Shown: in pieces, positions 1 to 11,373 of the stretch
Position numbering within the stretch: position 1 is the first letter of the stretch
Layout: the number at the start of each line of letters is the position of its first letter
DNA from: Nemophila menziesii
Taxonomy: Eukaryota > Streptophyta > Magnoliopsida > Boraginales > Hydrophyllaceae
Assembly: GCA_029959085.1 (NCBI GenBank)
Contig: JARWIR010000016.1
Location: 9,097,441 to 9,161,440, forward strand
Reading direction: 5' to 3'
Length of the DNA: 64,000 bases
Position numbers and translations under genes: made by a program
The notes under the pieces: model-generated
Told to the model about the DNA's origin: nothing
Databases searched by the model: none
Seen by the model: only the letters and a program-made list of their open reading frames with translations

Positions 1-445
1 TTTTGGTTATAAAGAAAAGGAGGTGAGTTTTAGTCCAAAATTCTTAATCCTTAAGCCTCACTTTCTTCTCCAAACATCTCCCAACTCCATTAAATCTTCA
101 ACAAACCTTCACCTAACATCAAAACACTACCAAATCACCATGAATCTATATCCAAATCCTTCCCTGCATCATTACAAAGAATATTCAATTACCCAAATCA
201 TATCAAAACACCTAGAATCCAAGAATCAAAACCATGAGTTTCAAAATCTTTTTCCAAAATTCCTTAAACCCATATCATCAAAGCTTGAATTAGTCCTACC
301 CACATATAGAATTATCATCCTAACACCTTTCCTAACCCAAATAAAGCTTGTTCCACCTATGATCAAGAATTACAAATTTCAAGAGTGTTTAAAGCTTTGA
401 GTTGGGGGTCAAAAGAGATGACGAAGAGAATCGAGATATTATCAA

Positions 446-912
446 GTGTTAAGGGAGATGAAGTATCAAAGAAAGGTATTGGGTAAGATCAAGAATAAAT
501 CAATTAAGAATGGTACTAGTTCGAGAATAAATTACAAGATAATTCGAGTCAAGCAATTAGAGAGGAACCGGTTTTTGGTGGATTCAAATCCTAAAAAGCA
601 AGCAATTGTAATTAGGGAGCAGAAGATGCCAATATTTCTTCTAATCAAAGACTCATATATCAGAGATGAACAAAGCTTCTGGGACGCTAGTAGCGGTTGC
701 AAAAACAAATTCCTGGATAAATACCTTCACATGAGAGAGTAATCAAGAGCAAAGTTGGAAGAAGATAAACAAGAGATTTCTAGAGTGTGATTGATTGGGA
801 TGGAGCATAAGACGATATAAGGGAAAGCGAAATTGGTGATACATGAAATTACATACATGGAGAGCGCACTGCACCCTATTATGGGTATTAATCAAGCGAG
901 GCAATAGCCTCA
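446..912 (+). pseudogene. degenerate second ORF (env-position ORF) of element A
   Basis: The start context GGGAGATGAAG at about 458 and the N-terminal KVLG...I-K pattern match the equivalent ORFs at 26020 and 39520. The frame is open only to 742. The middle of the protein is missing compared with the copy at 39520-40735, and only the tail with the GCGAGGCAATAGCCTC-like end (about 895-912) can be lined up. It is therefore internally deleted and unlikely to give a working product. Function is unknown; see the entry at 39520. Confidence 0.6.
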
Positions 913-2471
913 AATAGTATGTTTTCTTTCTTCCTTACCTTTTCTTTATGTGCAATATTTGTACAATTTTAATTTTTTCTTTTATTTTATTTTTGAATCT
1001 TTTCGAGTCGTGGGGACAGGACTCATTTTTGAGTTTGGGGTGTGGGGATTCGTTGTCCCTCATCTCCATTTTTTTTTGTGTTTTATTGTTTTCTTGGTAA
1101 AATTAAAAATTTTGAAGGAGTAGATGTAGAGTAGAGTGTGTTTAATATCTTAACATCATAAGCTCAGTAACTTAATGATAGTAAGTAGTATTTTTATGAG
1201 CTATTTTATTTTGTATGCTTTGAGTATTTGCAAGAAAACACACATTGATGGTAAAGAAAAGATTAGTTAGCAATGCGATAGAAAGTATGTTCGATCTAAG
1301 GGAGCCATGAGTGGTTTGTACGCCGTGAGATACAAGCTAGCTGATAAAGCCATTTGATGAACGTGCTAAAGTTAAGAGAATGACAAAATTGCATAGTTTA
1401 GAAAGTGATTAAGGAGGTTGTTTCATAAGCCCCTTGTTGCCTTTTAGCTTGTTGTCCAAATTTAATATTTTATATCCTTCTCAGCCCCTTCTAGCCTTTC
1501 TAAAGACTTTTTATATAGCCACATTATAAGCCATATCCCTTTAGATTTTAGGACTTTTCCATATGACCCGCACTCGAATCGCGATACATAGACAATTGTT
1601 TTAGATCTTGAGTTTGGGGTGGTGGGTCCACCATTATGGAACATATGATTGGGTTGGGATTTCTGAGCTTATTAATTGTGCTTGTTCTATATATTGATGA
1701 TGATTCACAGGTTTATATTGTAACCCTTTGTCGGGGTAATAGTAAATGAAAAAAAGCTAAAAAGCATGAAAAGAAAAGAAAAAATCTATGAGAAAAATAG
1801 TGTGATATCTCAACATAAAAAAGAGAGTCATAGCTATACAAAAGAGAAAAAAATTGATTTGAAAAGAATATATATTTGGACCGTCAAAGTGGAATTTTTA
1901 TGTGAACATCATTATGCTTTAATTGGGTTATTGGGGATGCTACTTTGTGCATCAAGAGATCATTGGGTTGAGTGAGAACGTTTTATGAGAGTAACTCAAG
2001 CTCTAGGGCGATTGGTTGATGGCTAGTGAGAAGAGAGCCAAAATCTCACTCTAAATTATCCAATTATACTTATCATACCGTCCTTAAGCCAACATTACAA
2101 CCCTAAAGACCTTATGATTCTTTGGTATGTAATCTAGAAGTGATTGAGCCAATAGAGAGTAGTTAAGTGGATCTTTGGATACTAGTAAAGTTCGATGAAC
2201 AATCTATAGCCTCCTTGGTGAACTGAGTAAAGTTCCTCTCCTTCTTACATTGCAAAGCTAATCTAATCTTGAATTCAAGCCGTGTTGACTGTAGATATGA
2301 AAAGTGTCTAGGTATGTAGTTTGTAAATATTATTAAATGAAATTTTTTGAGTAGTTGCTTTGAGTCTATTCTCTATATTCTGCTATCTTCTTCCCACTAT
2401 GCTTAATTGACCTAGATGTGTATTTAGAGACTTCCCTTTGTTTTTATCTTTATTGTATAGGGACGATACAA

Positions 2472-2488
2472 CTTTGAGTTGGGGGTCT
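2472..2488 (+). other. polypurine tract of element A
   Basis: CTTTGAGTTGGGGGTCT lies immediately upstream of the LTR start TGATGTCTCC. The same arrangement precedes the 3' LTRs at 35547 and 37511. In the family this tract primes plus-strand DNA synthesis. Confidence 0.8.
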
Positions 2489-4475
2489 TGATGTCTCCTT
2501 ATTTGTGATTATTTAATCTATCTTGGAGACATCATTTTAGGTGTATTTATTATAGTATAGGTAGATTTTCTCATGATTTAGTACACTTTCCTATTTTGTG
2601 TCATAATTTAGTTATTTATTATTTTTAGAGCATATTGGGTTTAATTATTTATTTAGTGTGAAGCTTTAAATATATATGGTAATTAATTAGAGGCCAAGTT
2701 AATTCTAAGAGACAAAGGAAAGAGGATAAACATGGAAATTGGAGATAAAGGCAAGAAATATGAAAAAGGAAAAGATAAATTTGCCAAATAAATATGAATT
2801 CCAGCAGCTACGAACCTAAAAGTGATCATATCTCAATATTTGATAGGAATTTGGAAGAATGGTTTGAATCAAAGTTAAAGAGATTTCCAAGACGATCAGT
2901 TTCGACTATTGGAACGCGTCAAACGGATAAGTATTGAAGCAGTTACGGACAAAACAAAACAGCAACAGAATCTTACCTTTTCTATATTTAAGAGTTACGA
3001 ATTTGAGTTGGGGTAGGAGTCTGATTCCTATCTTATACTCCAAGAAACGTTTTAGGGTTTCCTATACCCTATAAATACACCCTCTTATCATAAGAAACAC
3101 ATCCTTGGCTAGTCCTTAAGCTAGGAAGAAGCTTACAGCACAATAAGAAAAGTCTGGAAGGAGTTAAACACCATATCATGTCTTCTTCAACCTTCAAATT
3201 TGTAATTGTTTTCTTTTATTTTCTTATTATGATTAATTTGTCTTAGCATTGATATTTAGCATATATGTATGAACCCTAGGCTATGTTGTAGATCTCGGTT
3301 TTGGGCGCTAGGCGGTCGACCGAGGCCTAGCGCCTAGGCGGGATTACACGGAGCCAAGGCAGAATTATACGGTTTTGAATCCCGATGTGTAATTTTGTAT
3401 ATTTAGTAATATATATGTAGTAATTATAGAAATTTTAACTATTTAAGTCATAAAATTCATCTAACAACACTATAGTAAATATAAAAATACTAAAAATTGA
3501 GTTATTAATATCAACTAAAGAATTCTTGACTATAAGAAAATAACAAAAAGGTCTATGCGGACATGTTTTTCCATTAATCGGCGCCTAGGCGGCCACTTTT
3601 TGCCATTAATCGGTGCCTAGATGGGCTAGGCACCTATTCCACGGCGACTAAGGTGCTAGGCAAAAACGCCTAGAATTTTAACTAGGCGTAAGCGGCCAAG
3701 GGAGGAGTTGACGCCTAGGCGGGGAGATCTACATCATAGACCCTAGGTTTGTTTAAACGTCTATCTAATTTGGGATACCATCGTATTTTAATTGAATTCA
3801 TGTATTATTTCTCTGTGTATGTGTTTGATTTACTATTTGTTATCCTTGCGGTGTACAACGTATAGGATTACCTTCATAGTAGTTAGATAGTCAATAGCTA
3901 AGGCATATTTAACTATGGAAACACACATAACGTCTAGTGTAAGGATGGTCCGACAACCCATTCGATCTAGATAGTCATTATGGTTCGGTGTTAGCATCAT
4001 TAATCAATTGTAGGAAAAGTTTGATTAGGACCCTTATTGACACAGGTTAACCCTATTTTAAACAACCTAGCACAATGGAGGTCGATTATTGCAATACTAC
4101 ATGATTCACCCTTACATGTTTAGAAAAGACAAAACTAGTGGGGATTACTTACTAATATCTCAGGCTAAACCTTCATACTATCTTCTCTTTGCTTATTTAC
4201 TTTCTGTTTTTAATTTAGTAGTTTATTTTTATCTTCACAAAAACCCAACAAAGATCTATCTATCTTTCCTTTTCTTGCGTATTATTATTCTAGCTTTTAT
4301 ATCTGCATTTGATAAATTGCATAAGATCTTCCTAACTTTCGTAGTCTCTAAGGAACGAATTCTATTTATCATTAGAACTTGCATACGTCCTGTATACTTG
4401 CAGATGCGTGCTCAACCTAGGGTGTTTATTTGCACTTATTTTATTCATTATTTTATCACACCTTAGGCGACACTG
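2489..4475 (+). mobile_element. 3' LTR of element A, interrupted by a MITE
   Basis: It starts TGATGTCTCCTTATTTGTGA and ends in the TTTTATCACACCTTAGGCGACAC motif, as do the LTRs of element 2. Without the 459-bp MITE and its duplication it would be about 1520 bp, close to the 1510-1511 bp of element 2. A TATA box (CCCTATAAATAC near 3070) matches the promoter position in the other LTRs. The last two bases look mutated (TG instead of CA). The 5' partner LTR is outside the window, so the target duplication cannot be checked. Confidence 0.85.
3281..3739. mobile_element. hAT-like MITE with CTATGTTGTAGATC terminal inverted repeats
   Basis: The termini CTATGTTGTAGATCTC and, on the other strand, CTATGATGTAGATCTC form an inverted repeat of about 16 bp. 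An 8-bp target duplication ACCCTAGG flanks it (3273-3280 and 3740-3747), and other LTRs of the family have the uninterrupted site. The interior is rich in GCCTAGGCGG/CGCCTAGGCG palindromes. There is no coding capacity. An 8-bp duplication fits the hAT superfamily, but no transposase is present to prove it. A second copy lies at 57127-57528. Confidence 0.85.
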
Positions 4476-4897
4476 ATAACACACCTCTATGCACTCTTGG
4501 CACATACCAACTTCTCTCTGTATCTATGATCTTATGCCATTCTTGCACGTCCTGAACTAGATCCATAGAAACAAAAGAACCACCACCAAGATTGTCAACT
4601 CTCAACCTTGAACTCCCATCTAAACCCTTATAAAATATCAAAAGCTGCATTAGGGGAGTATACCCATGGAGAGGGCATTTAGTCAATTGTTGTTGGAATC
4701 TAATCCACGTCTCCCCTAAAGTCTCATCGTCATCTTTGACAAAATTAGCAAGTTCAACGTGTTCTTTCATTCTCATACTTTATCGATAAAATATCTCGAA
4801 AAACTTGGCTTGAAGAGAATCACAATCAGGGATCGTATCGGATGGTTGTCTTTCTAACCAGTAATTATCAAGTTCAACATGTTCTTTCATTCTCATA
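4476..4897 (-). pseudogene. gag fragment of a different Athila-like lineage, with an internal duplication
   Basis: Read on the minus strand it encodes a retrotransposon Gag core: WLERQPSDTIPDCDSLQAKF, then a SMRMKEHVELANF segment, then GETWIRFQQ and the FYKGLDGSSR motif. The MRMKEHVEL segment occurs twice (about 4735-4776 and 4864-4900), splitting the frame. The fragment lacks a start, a zinc knuckle and everything downstream. It abuts the end of the LTR at 4475 and, on the other side, an LTR at 4898. Confidence 0.75.
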
Positions 4898-6632
4898 CTG
4901 TAGGAAGAAATGATAAGTATAAAATTTATTCGGATGGATGCTTGGAGATTAAAGATTTTCAAAGTAATGTAGACGTATAAAGTTTGCAATAACAAATAAC
5001 AAAGGATAATAAAGAGAAATGTTTGTTTGGTTTTGAGTAAATTTATGATCAATGACAAGATAAAAGTAAATGAGATTATACTAAGAATAGTTATTATCAA
5101 CTAATGAAGATAAATACAACCAACTAAATTTCCGATCAAAAAAAAGACAACCAACTAAAGTAAAAGTATTGACTTGATAAGAATAAAGCTTGAGGATATT
5201 TCTTGATAACACCTCATGCCACTAATTGACTTTATTATTACTAAGGGTATATGGTTTTAATGTTCACATTAGCCAGGATTCTAATTCAAACTACCTTACT
5301 AGTCTCTTGGCTTTCGGGTAGGCTTAATATATATTCCCTATTGACTACCTAGTGTGCTAATATCATCCGATAAAAGGCACTAAGCATTTATACACTAGTT
5401 CAGTAATCTTCCCCCCACCCAGGTGTTAGTCCAATTACAACAGCTCCTGCTACTTTGGCCTAAGCACATAAGTATTTATATCACGCATACATCAATCACC
5501 AGTAACTTCTACGTTTTTTCTTTCCTCCACTTTTTGTAAACTTGGAATTGGTTGACTTGTTCTTTTTCTCTTCTTTTTGGGGTTTTCAACCCCTTTCACC
5601 GACCAAAAAATATAATGCATACAGATAATAGAATCAAAGAAAAACCCAGTTCAATTAAATATGAAATTCATATCCCAGATGTATTTAACAATAGTCAAAA
5701 GCTAACACAATGTATTATAAATGCATCCTCAAGCAAATGGAGTTTAGCTCATATAATAGTGAAAACAATAAAACTAATTAAAACTAATGAAGGAATCATG
5801 TTTAAAACTATAAACAGAGCAATGTTACTGTTGAAGGTTAAGAGAATTGATGCTTTGTTGAAGAGGAATGGACGGGTTCATAGACAAATCCTCCTCATCC
5901 TCCTCCTCCTCCTCCTCCTCCTCCTCCTCCTCCTTCTTCTTCTTCTTCTTCTTCTTCTTCTTCTTCTTCTTCTTCTTCTTCTTCTTCTTCTTCTTCTTCC
6001 CTCTCCTCTTCCTTATGGATAAGATAACTATTAAAAGGGTAGTGTGTCAAGTGGTATTGATTTGGGGATGGAAAATGAGCTTTTATATCTTCTAAATTCG
6101 TTGGGATCTTTTTAGGTATAAGGAAATAGGTTCAAATGAGTCCAACTCATTTTTACTTTCACCAGATTTCTGGTTAGAACCACGACATGTGTAAATATCA
6201 TAACTTCTTCGTCTTAAATCTGAATTGAGTGTCGTCACTTTCCACACGACCTTGGCTTCAAGATATTTCCAACCAAAAAAATTTCAGGTCCAAAGCTCTT
6301 ACCCAAAAATCGTAGTGACAAAAAAAATCAGGTGCAATAAATCTCCAGAAAAAGATTTAACTTTCCACCATGGCTCTAAGCTCATATTTCTCCTTAACCT
6401 GGGGTTTCTCTTCATATATCTTCATCTTGGTCCCTTGTATCAAGCATGTACCTAAAGCTACACACTAAACACATGATTAAAGCACAAAATTCTCTATAAA
6501 CAGTAATAAGTCCAAAACTAGGTGCAAAAGTGCAATATAGCAATAGATAGGGAAAATCTCTCACTTTGGCCCAATAAACTCCCAAAATAATGTCTCGTGA
6601 ATGGATTTATTCTTCACAGATAAAGAGACATA
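4898..6632 (-). mobile_element. minus-strand LTR (family B), left end truncated
   Basis: The region aligns along its length with the minus-strand LTR at 12952-14547: shared blocks include ATTAAAGATTTT.AAAGTAAT, the GAGTGTCGTCACTTTCCAC block and ATAATGTCTCGTGAATGGAT. The right edge GAGACATA marks the LTR start on the minus strand and is followed by a reversed PPT (ACCTCAACTCAAGG). The other end lacks the last roughly 50 bp and joins a gag fragment. A large CTC/CTT microsatellite lies inside. Confidence 0.75.
5890..6000. repeat. (CTC)n(CTT)n microsatellite in an LTR
   Basis: About 110 bp of uninterrupted CTC then CTT triplets. The sister LTR at 13885-13945 has only an imperfect, much shorter pyrimidine tract here, so the array expanded in this copy. 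Apparent poly-Ser, poly-Phe and poly-Leu reading frames here are artefacts of the repeat. Confidence 0.95.
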
Positions 6633-8310
6633 AAGACCTCAACTCAAGGTTTTGTCGTCCCGACAAAATAGAAAAGAAAAAAAAGGAGTTTAGAAGGGTC
6701 TAAGTCAAATAAGCTCAAGAAAGGAGAAAGAATAGAACACATAAGGAATGACACTAAAGCACAAATATTAACAAGTCTCATATAATAGAATTTACAAACT
6801 ATGTCAAATACACACTTATCAAATAAATACTCTACCCATGTTTTTTTCAAAATCCAATTAGAGTTGCAATGCAAGAATATAGGTAATCTCTTAGTCCACT
6901 ATGGTCACTATAGGGAGTTCCTCAATTCTCACTAGTTTCTAAGGTCCATCTAACTACTCTCCATTAGTTTGAAAGCTTCTAATTTGCATAATCAAGAATC
7001 CTAAGGTCTTTAAGGATGTAATGTAGGTTGAGGGTAGCCATCAACTAATCGCCCTAGAGCTTGAGTGACTCTCAAAGATGTTCTCACTCAACCCGAATAT
7101 ACACTTATTAGCACTCCCAAAATTCCCAAATGAAATTCTCTTATGATCAGCTAATGAAATCCCACTTTGCCGGTCCAACATATGTATATATTATATATAT
7201 ATATTCATCTTTTTCAAATATTTTTCTTTCTTACTTACCTCAGCAAAAGGGTACAATACAAATGAACACTAATTAAAAATTACATTACAAACTCAAATTT
7301 CCAACAATAATATTTTCCCATAAACTACCACCCCAAACTCAAGCTCTAGACGAATGTCAAAGCGTCGTGTTTCGAGTGCGAGTCATATGGAAAGGTCCTA
7401 AAAATCTAAAGGATAAGGCTTATAACATAGCTAATAAAAAGGCTATAAAAGCAAATACGGAGCTAAGATAGATAATAATTCAATTAAAATAGACAGCATG
7501 CTAAAGGGCACAAAGAGCTAACAAAGAACTGCCTTAATCATGTCCTATTATATACAAATTATTCACTTACCCGCTTTAAGCACGTTCATTAAATGGTTTA
7601 TACGCTAGTTTGAATCTCACGTTCTACACACCACTCATGATCCGTAAGGTCAAACCTAGTTCTACCGCATTGCTCACTATTTATTTCTTTACTTTCAACA
7701 TGTATTTCAAAAAAGTCCTTTAAGCATACACAAGACAAGCTTATTAACCTACTATTTACTATCATTAACTCGTTAACAAATAGCTTAAAAGTTACATTCA
7801 CTAGATTATACCTAACCTTCACACTTATTGAAAGTAATAGATCACATAAAAATGGGGGTGGAAATAACAGGTTTCCACCCTCAACTCAAAGTTGAACCTT
7901 CACACGGCTTGAAACAGACTCAATAATCTAAAAAACAAACAACTAATATACATATATAAAGGGGTAAAGAAGATAGAAACGTATTATCAGGGCTATTCTC
8001 TCGCGTGCTCATCATCTAAGATAGGATGAGAAGGATCCTTCGCGGTGTCGTGGCTTATTTGCTCCAAGAGTGGCATGATGTGCACTTGATTAGTCTTTAT
8101 TAGTTCCATATCATTTGCAAGGAGGGTTTGAGAGATTTTGATATGTTTAAGTTGCTCACATACCTTCTCCTGCCAAGGAGATTCCCTTGACTTAGTAAAT
8201 GATGAAATGGTAAATATTGTGGAATATGCACTCCACGTGATATGACAAGAATTTTTCAGCCAACTAATATTGGCACATGCATTGCTCTTAAAAGAAGTAA
8301 TGGTCATTGA
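6633..8310 (-). mobile_element. minus-strand 3' internal region of an Athila-like element
   Basis: Reading leftwards into the LTR at 6632, the order is second-ORF tail (8307-7993), PPT-like motif (about 7870-7895), the conserved block with ACCACCCCAAACTCAAGC (7328-7347), the reversed AAAGTGG-type block (about 7140-7230) and a PPT (6636-6655). This is the order seen in elements A, 2 and 3. Nothing recognisable as pol is attached, and the element is cut off near 8310. Confidence 0.8.
7993..8307 (-). pseudogene. C-terminal part of the second ORF, minus strand
   Basis: The end of this 104-codon frame (VHIMPLLEQI, then P-PILD) matches the tail of the second ORF in element 3 (VHIMTFLEQL, then P-NPILD). 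The first 50 residues have no counterpart I can recognise and may be frameshifted. The protein is truncated and its function is unknown. Confidence 0.65.
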
Positions 8311-8635
8311 AGAGACCTAGGTACATGCATACGAGAAAAGTTATGTAGATTATTTGTCTACTGAGAATATATAAAATTGTAAGAAAGTTTATGGAATTAA
8401 TATATTTTCGTTTAATATAGCGCTTGAAATATATAATAAGGATCCTAAACCATAAATGGTGAAATATGTCGACAATGATAGAAAGAATAATAGTGAATTT
8501 TTAAATCTAAAACCCTACATGTATCCCAGAGGTTCATGTAGTAATATAGATACAATTATGGAGAGACGTCCTTATTCTTATGTTATTGATAAAGTTTAGT
8601 GATTATTAGATGAATTTCAAAGTTCTTAACAACAC

Positions 8636-8745
8636 AATAGGTGCTCGAAGCACCATATGTGCCTGAAGCATGACAGGTTCTCAAGCACGAAAGATGTTTG
8701 AAGTAAAACAAGTGCCTGAAGCACGATAGGTGTCAGAAGTACTTA
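8636..8745. repeat. degenerate 18-19 bp tandem repeat
   Basis: About six imperfect units of the type AGGTGCCTGAAGCACGAT follow one another, with further weak echoes (AAGCACGAG) to about 8830. It lies in decayed copia DNA and has no coding sense. Confidence 0.7.
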
Positions 8746-8899
8746 GAGCGTCTAATTTTGAGTTCTCGAAGATCTAAAAGTAACTAGAGCATAAAAGTCC
8801 CGATGAACATAATGTATTCAAAGCACGAGAGATAAGTGTCTGGGTTATAAAAGTATACTCAAAATAATTGTTATCATAATTCATGTTATAATGAAGAGG

Positions 8900-9910
8900 A
8901 TGTGATCTTTGTGTATTGTACTATTTTTCCTTCACTAAGGTTTTTTTCCCACTAGGTTTTTCCTAGTAAGTTTTTAACGAGGCATATGCCAAATATTCGT
9001 TGTCAAAAAAAGTATGTACTCTTTTTCTCTATCAAGAAAATGATATTACTAACACTCCATACCCTCAAGTGAAAAGCCAAAAGAGGTACTAATTAGAGTT
9101 TTACTAACGACGACATTAAGGTACAAGTCCGCAAGTATCTAATGTATTTAGAAATATGTAATGTCATAATGAGGGGAGAATATATTGAAATTCTTCATTT
9201 TTTCCTTCACCACGGTTTTTCCATTGTTTTTTTTTGGTAAGATTTTATCGAGACAGATTGAATATGTGTCATAACCCACTAGGATTGATGTACTATTTTC
9301 CTTTCATCAAGTTTTATCTCAATAGTTTCTCTTGATAAGGTTTTAATGAGGCATATCCTCTTGTGAATATCCACAGAGGAGTGGTATGAAATATCTATTT
9401 ATATGGATTTTTCAACATACCCAAAAAAATGTGGTTTATCTTCAACAAGATTATACTGATTGTATTGTATGAGGACAATGTTGCTTGTACCACTCGTAAT
9501 AAAGTGGCTACATCAAAGGAGACAGAACAAAATATATTTCACCAAAGTATCATTTACGCACGAGCTACATAAGAATGTGGATATTGACACTCGACAGATA
9601 CAATCACGTAAGAATTTTGCAGATTTTTCTTACGAAATCATTTTCAACCACAACATTCAAGACGTCGATCCACAATACTGGAATACGATAATTCAGATAT
9701 CTCTTGCCAACATCAGGGGGAGCATAAAGAAGACTGGACTTTTTTGCCTTCGTCTAAATTTTTATCGCGCTTGGTTTTCTTGGCAAGGTGTTAACGAGGC
9801 CGTGTTATAAGACGATTAGTTTCATCTATATCTATTATTTTCCCTTCGATCAAGTTTTTATCTCACAAGGTTTTTTTGGTAAAGTTTCAGCGAGACATAT
9901 TTTGTAATGG
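8900..9910 (+). repeat. dispersed copies of a copia 3'-region motif
   Basis: Five imperfect copies of a roughly 60-bp motif occur near 8925, 9197, 9292, 9745 and 9836. Each has a TTTTCCTTCA.CAAG half, a TTTTTCTTGGTAAGG-like half and then TTTTAACGAGGCATAT. Such motifs are typical of the non-coding 3' part of plant Ty1/copia elements. Copies lie on both sides of the RNase H remnant below, so several element pieces are probably stacked. Confidence 0.6.
9451..9722 (+). pseudogene. Ty1/copia RNase H C-terminus and polypurine tract
   Basis: Two overlapping frames together show the end of copia RNase H: GYIKGDRTKYISPK in one and THELHKNVDIDTRQIQSRKN then FAD in the next, followed by a degraded LFTK.F.T.TF segment. 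CATCAGGGGGAG (9711-9722) is a typical copia PPT. Frameshifts and stops make it a relic. No reverse transcriptase or integrase precedes it. The continuous 116-codon frame at 9460-9810 runs through both the relic and non-coding sequence and is not a gene. Confidence 0.75.
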
Positions 9911-9950
9911 ATAGACATTCAAGAAAATATTATAGATAAATTATACTTAA

Positions 9951-11373
9951 TAGTGAATGTCCAAATGATTAAAACATTATATGTTCCATTAAATATAACA
10001 AGTAAAACAGTCACTTATCTTTTTATAAATATATTAAATTTTATTGTAATATTATTAATGATTGAAATATCAAAACTATATTATTTCTATATTTTTATCA
10101 ATCTTTAATTTATAACACATCATACACATAGTCACTTTTGTTTTAGATTATAAAATATTGTTAAATTTTTCATGAGAAACTTGTGGTATTCTAAGTGTTC
10201 CCTAATTTATATTTAGAGATTCTTTATCTAATGTCTTGAAAATTAAAAATATTGATGCCATTTATTACGGTAGGTTGCAACCCAACAGAATTGGTCACTA
10301 TTTACTTCTATTAATAAATAGGTTTGTCTAATAATTACATGACCCACGTCTAACAAAATTATTTTTATTTTCAACAAAAATGGATCCCACATTAAAATGA
10401 CCTTTCCAAAATTCTACATTAAGTTGAAAACTTTGAAAAAACAAGCTTTATTTAACTTGTAAATAGTCGCCGTCATAGTAGACCCCGTTTTAAACCCAAT
10501 ACGTGGCTGCACAAACTCCATGGTTTCTCTCTCTAGCTGCGTGTTTAACTCAGATTTAAGCAATAATTTATTCCACTTTTAAAAAGGCAAAGGATAGATT
10601 AGACAATTCAACATACATTAAAGAAAATCCGTGTTTACTCAATAAGTTGTATGATTGTGTCATGGTCTCGGTAAAAATATTTTTATAAATAATAGACTTG
10701 ACCCTTAAGTTCAAGAAAATTATTTGAAACCCCTCCACACTTCGTTATATGCTCTAAATTATTTCAAACAAGCAAAGTGTATAATTGTACTCCCCCCTTC
10801 AGCCTTTTATCGTGGATCTTTTTTACTAGTATGACATTTGTTTGAGTCAGCTAATTCCGAACGCCATGGCCATCATCGTAATTTTTCACTAAGTGCTAGA
10901 AGATATTTACTTTTTCGACCAATTTTTCTGTCATTTTTATCAATTATTTCGGTGTCATTTTTATGATACTTATCAACCATTCAATATTTTTGTTTCTTTT
11001 TTCAAAATTAATTAATTAATTATAAGGATGTACCTATTTGTATGAAGCGATTTTAGATGATTTTCATAATTTTTTTGCAATCCTTGTTTAGCCGAGAATA
11101 CCTTCCTTCGGGTATCCCTTTCACTCCTTCTTTGTATCTCCAGTTATTTCTTTTGATAAAGGTGATAACTCTTGAGTGATCATCTTGTGGTTTCCTGGCT
11201 TGCCGAAGGGTTCCAATTTATTTAGTCAGTGACATGTTATCCCGAACATTACATTTATAATTTGTCAAAATATTCGTAATATAGTCAAGTGGTGCGTAAA
11301 TTCCTTTGATATTCTACATACATGGCGGGTGGTTATTGGTGTTTTGTTGTTCGTCTACTCTTCTGGGGAATTC
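9951..11373. other. AT-rich intergenic DNA, nothing recognised
   Basis: I see no open frame of note, no terminal repeats and no match to the other repeats in this window. Confidence 0.5.

Larger units (their letters stand above)
1..2488 (+). mobile_element. 3' internal region of Athila-like element A (5' part outside window)
   Basis: The stretch is colinear with the 3' internal regions of elements 2 (25560-27738) and 3 (39060-41560). In order it holds a non-coding lead-in (1-400), a degenerate second ORF (about 446-912), a block around 1000-1080 with a PPT-like motif followed by GGGGATTCGTTGTCC, a conserved block at 1490-1635 ending in GAGTTTGGGGTGGTGGG, the GCCGGGG-like motif near 1731, and a PPT directly before the LTR at 2489. 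The order and the downstream LTR fix the plus orientation. Gag-pol would lie left of the window. Confidence 0.85.

Noticed and set aside
4089..4466. 125-codon frame with hydrophobic segments
   Set aside because: It lies wholly in the end of an LTR and is broken in the sister LTRs.
5552..6095. Open frames with long Leu, Ser or Phe runs
   Set aside because: They are translations of the CTC/CTT microsatellite inside a minus-strand LTR.
9460..9810. 116-codon frame as a gene
   Set aside because: It crosses from a frameshifted copia RNase H relic through the PPT into non-coding sequence.
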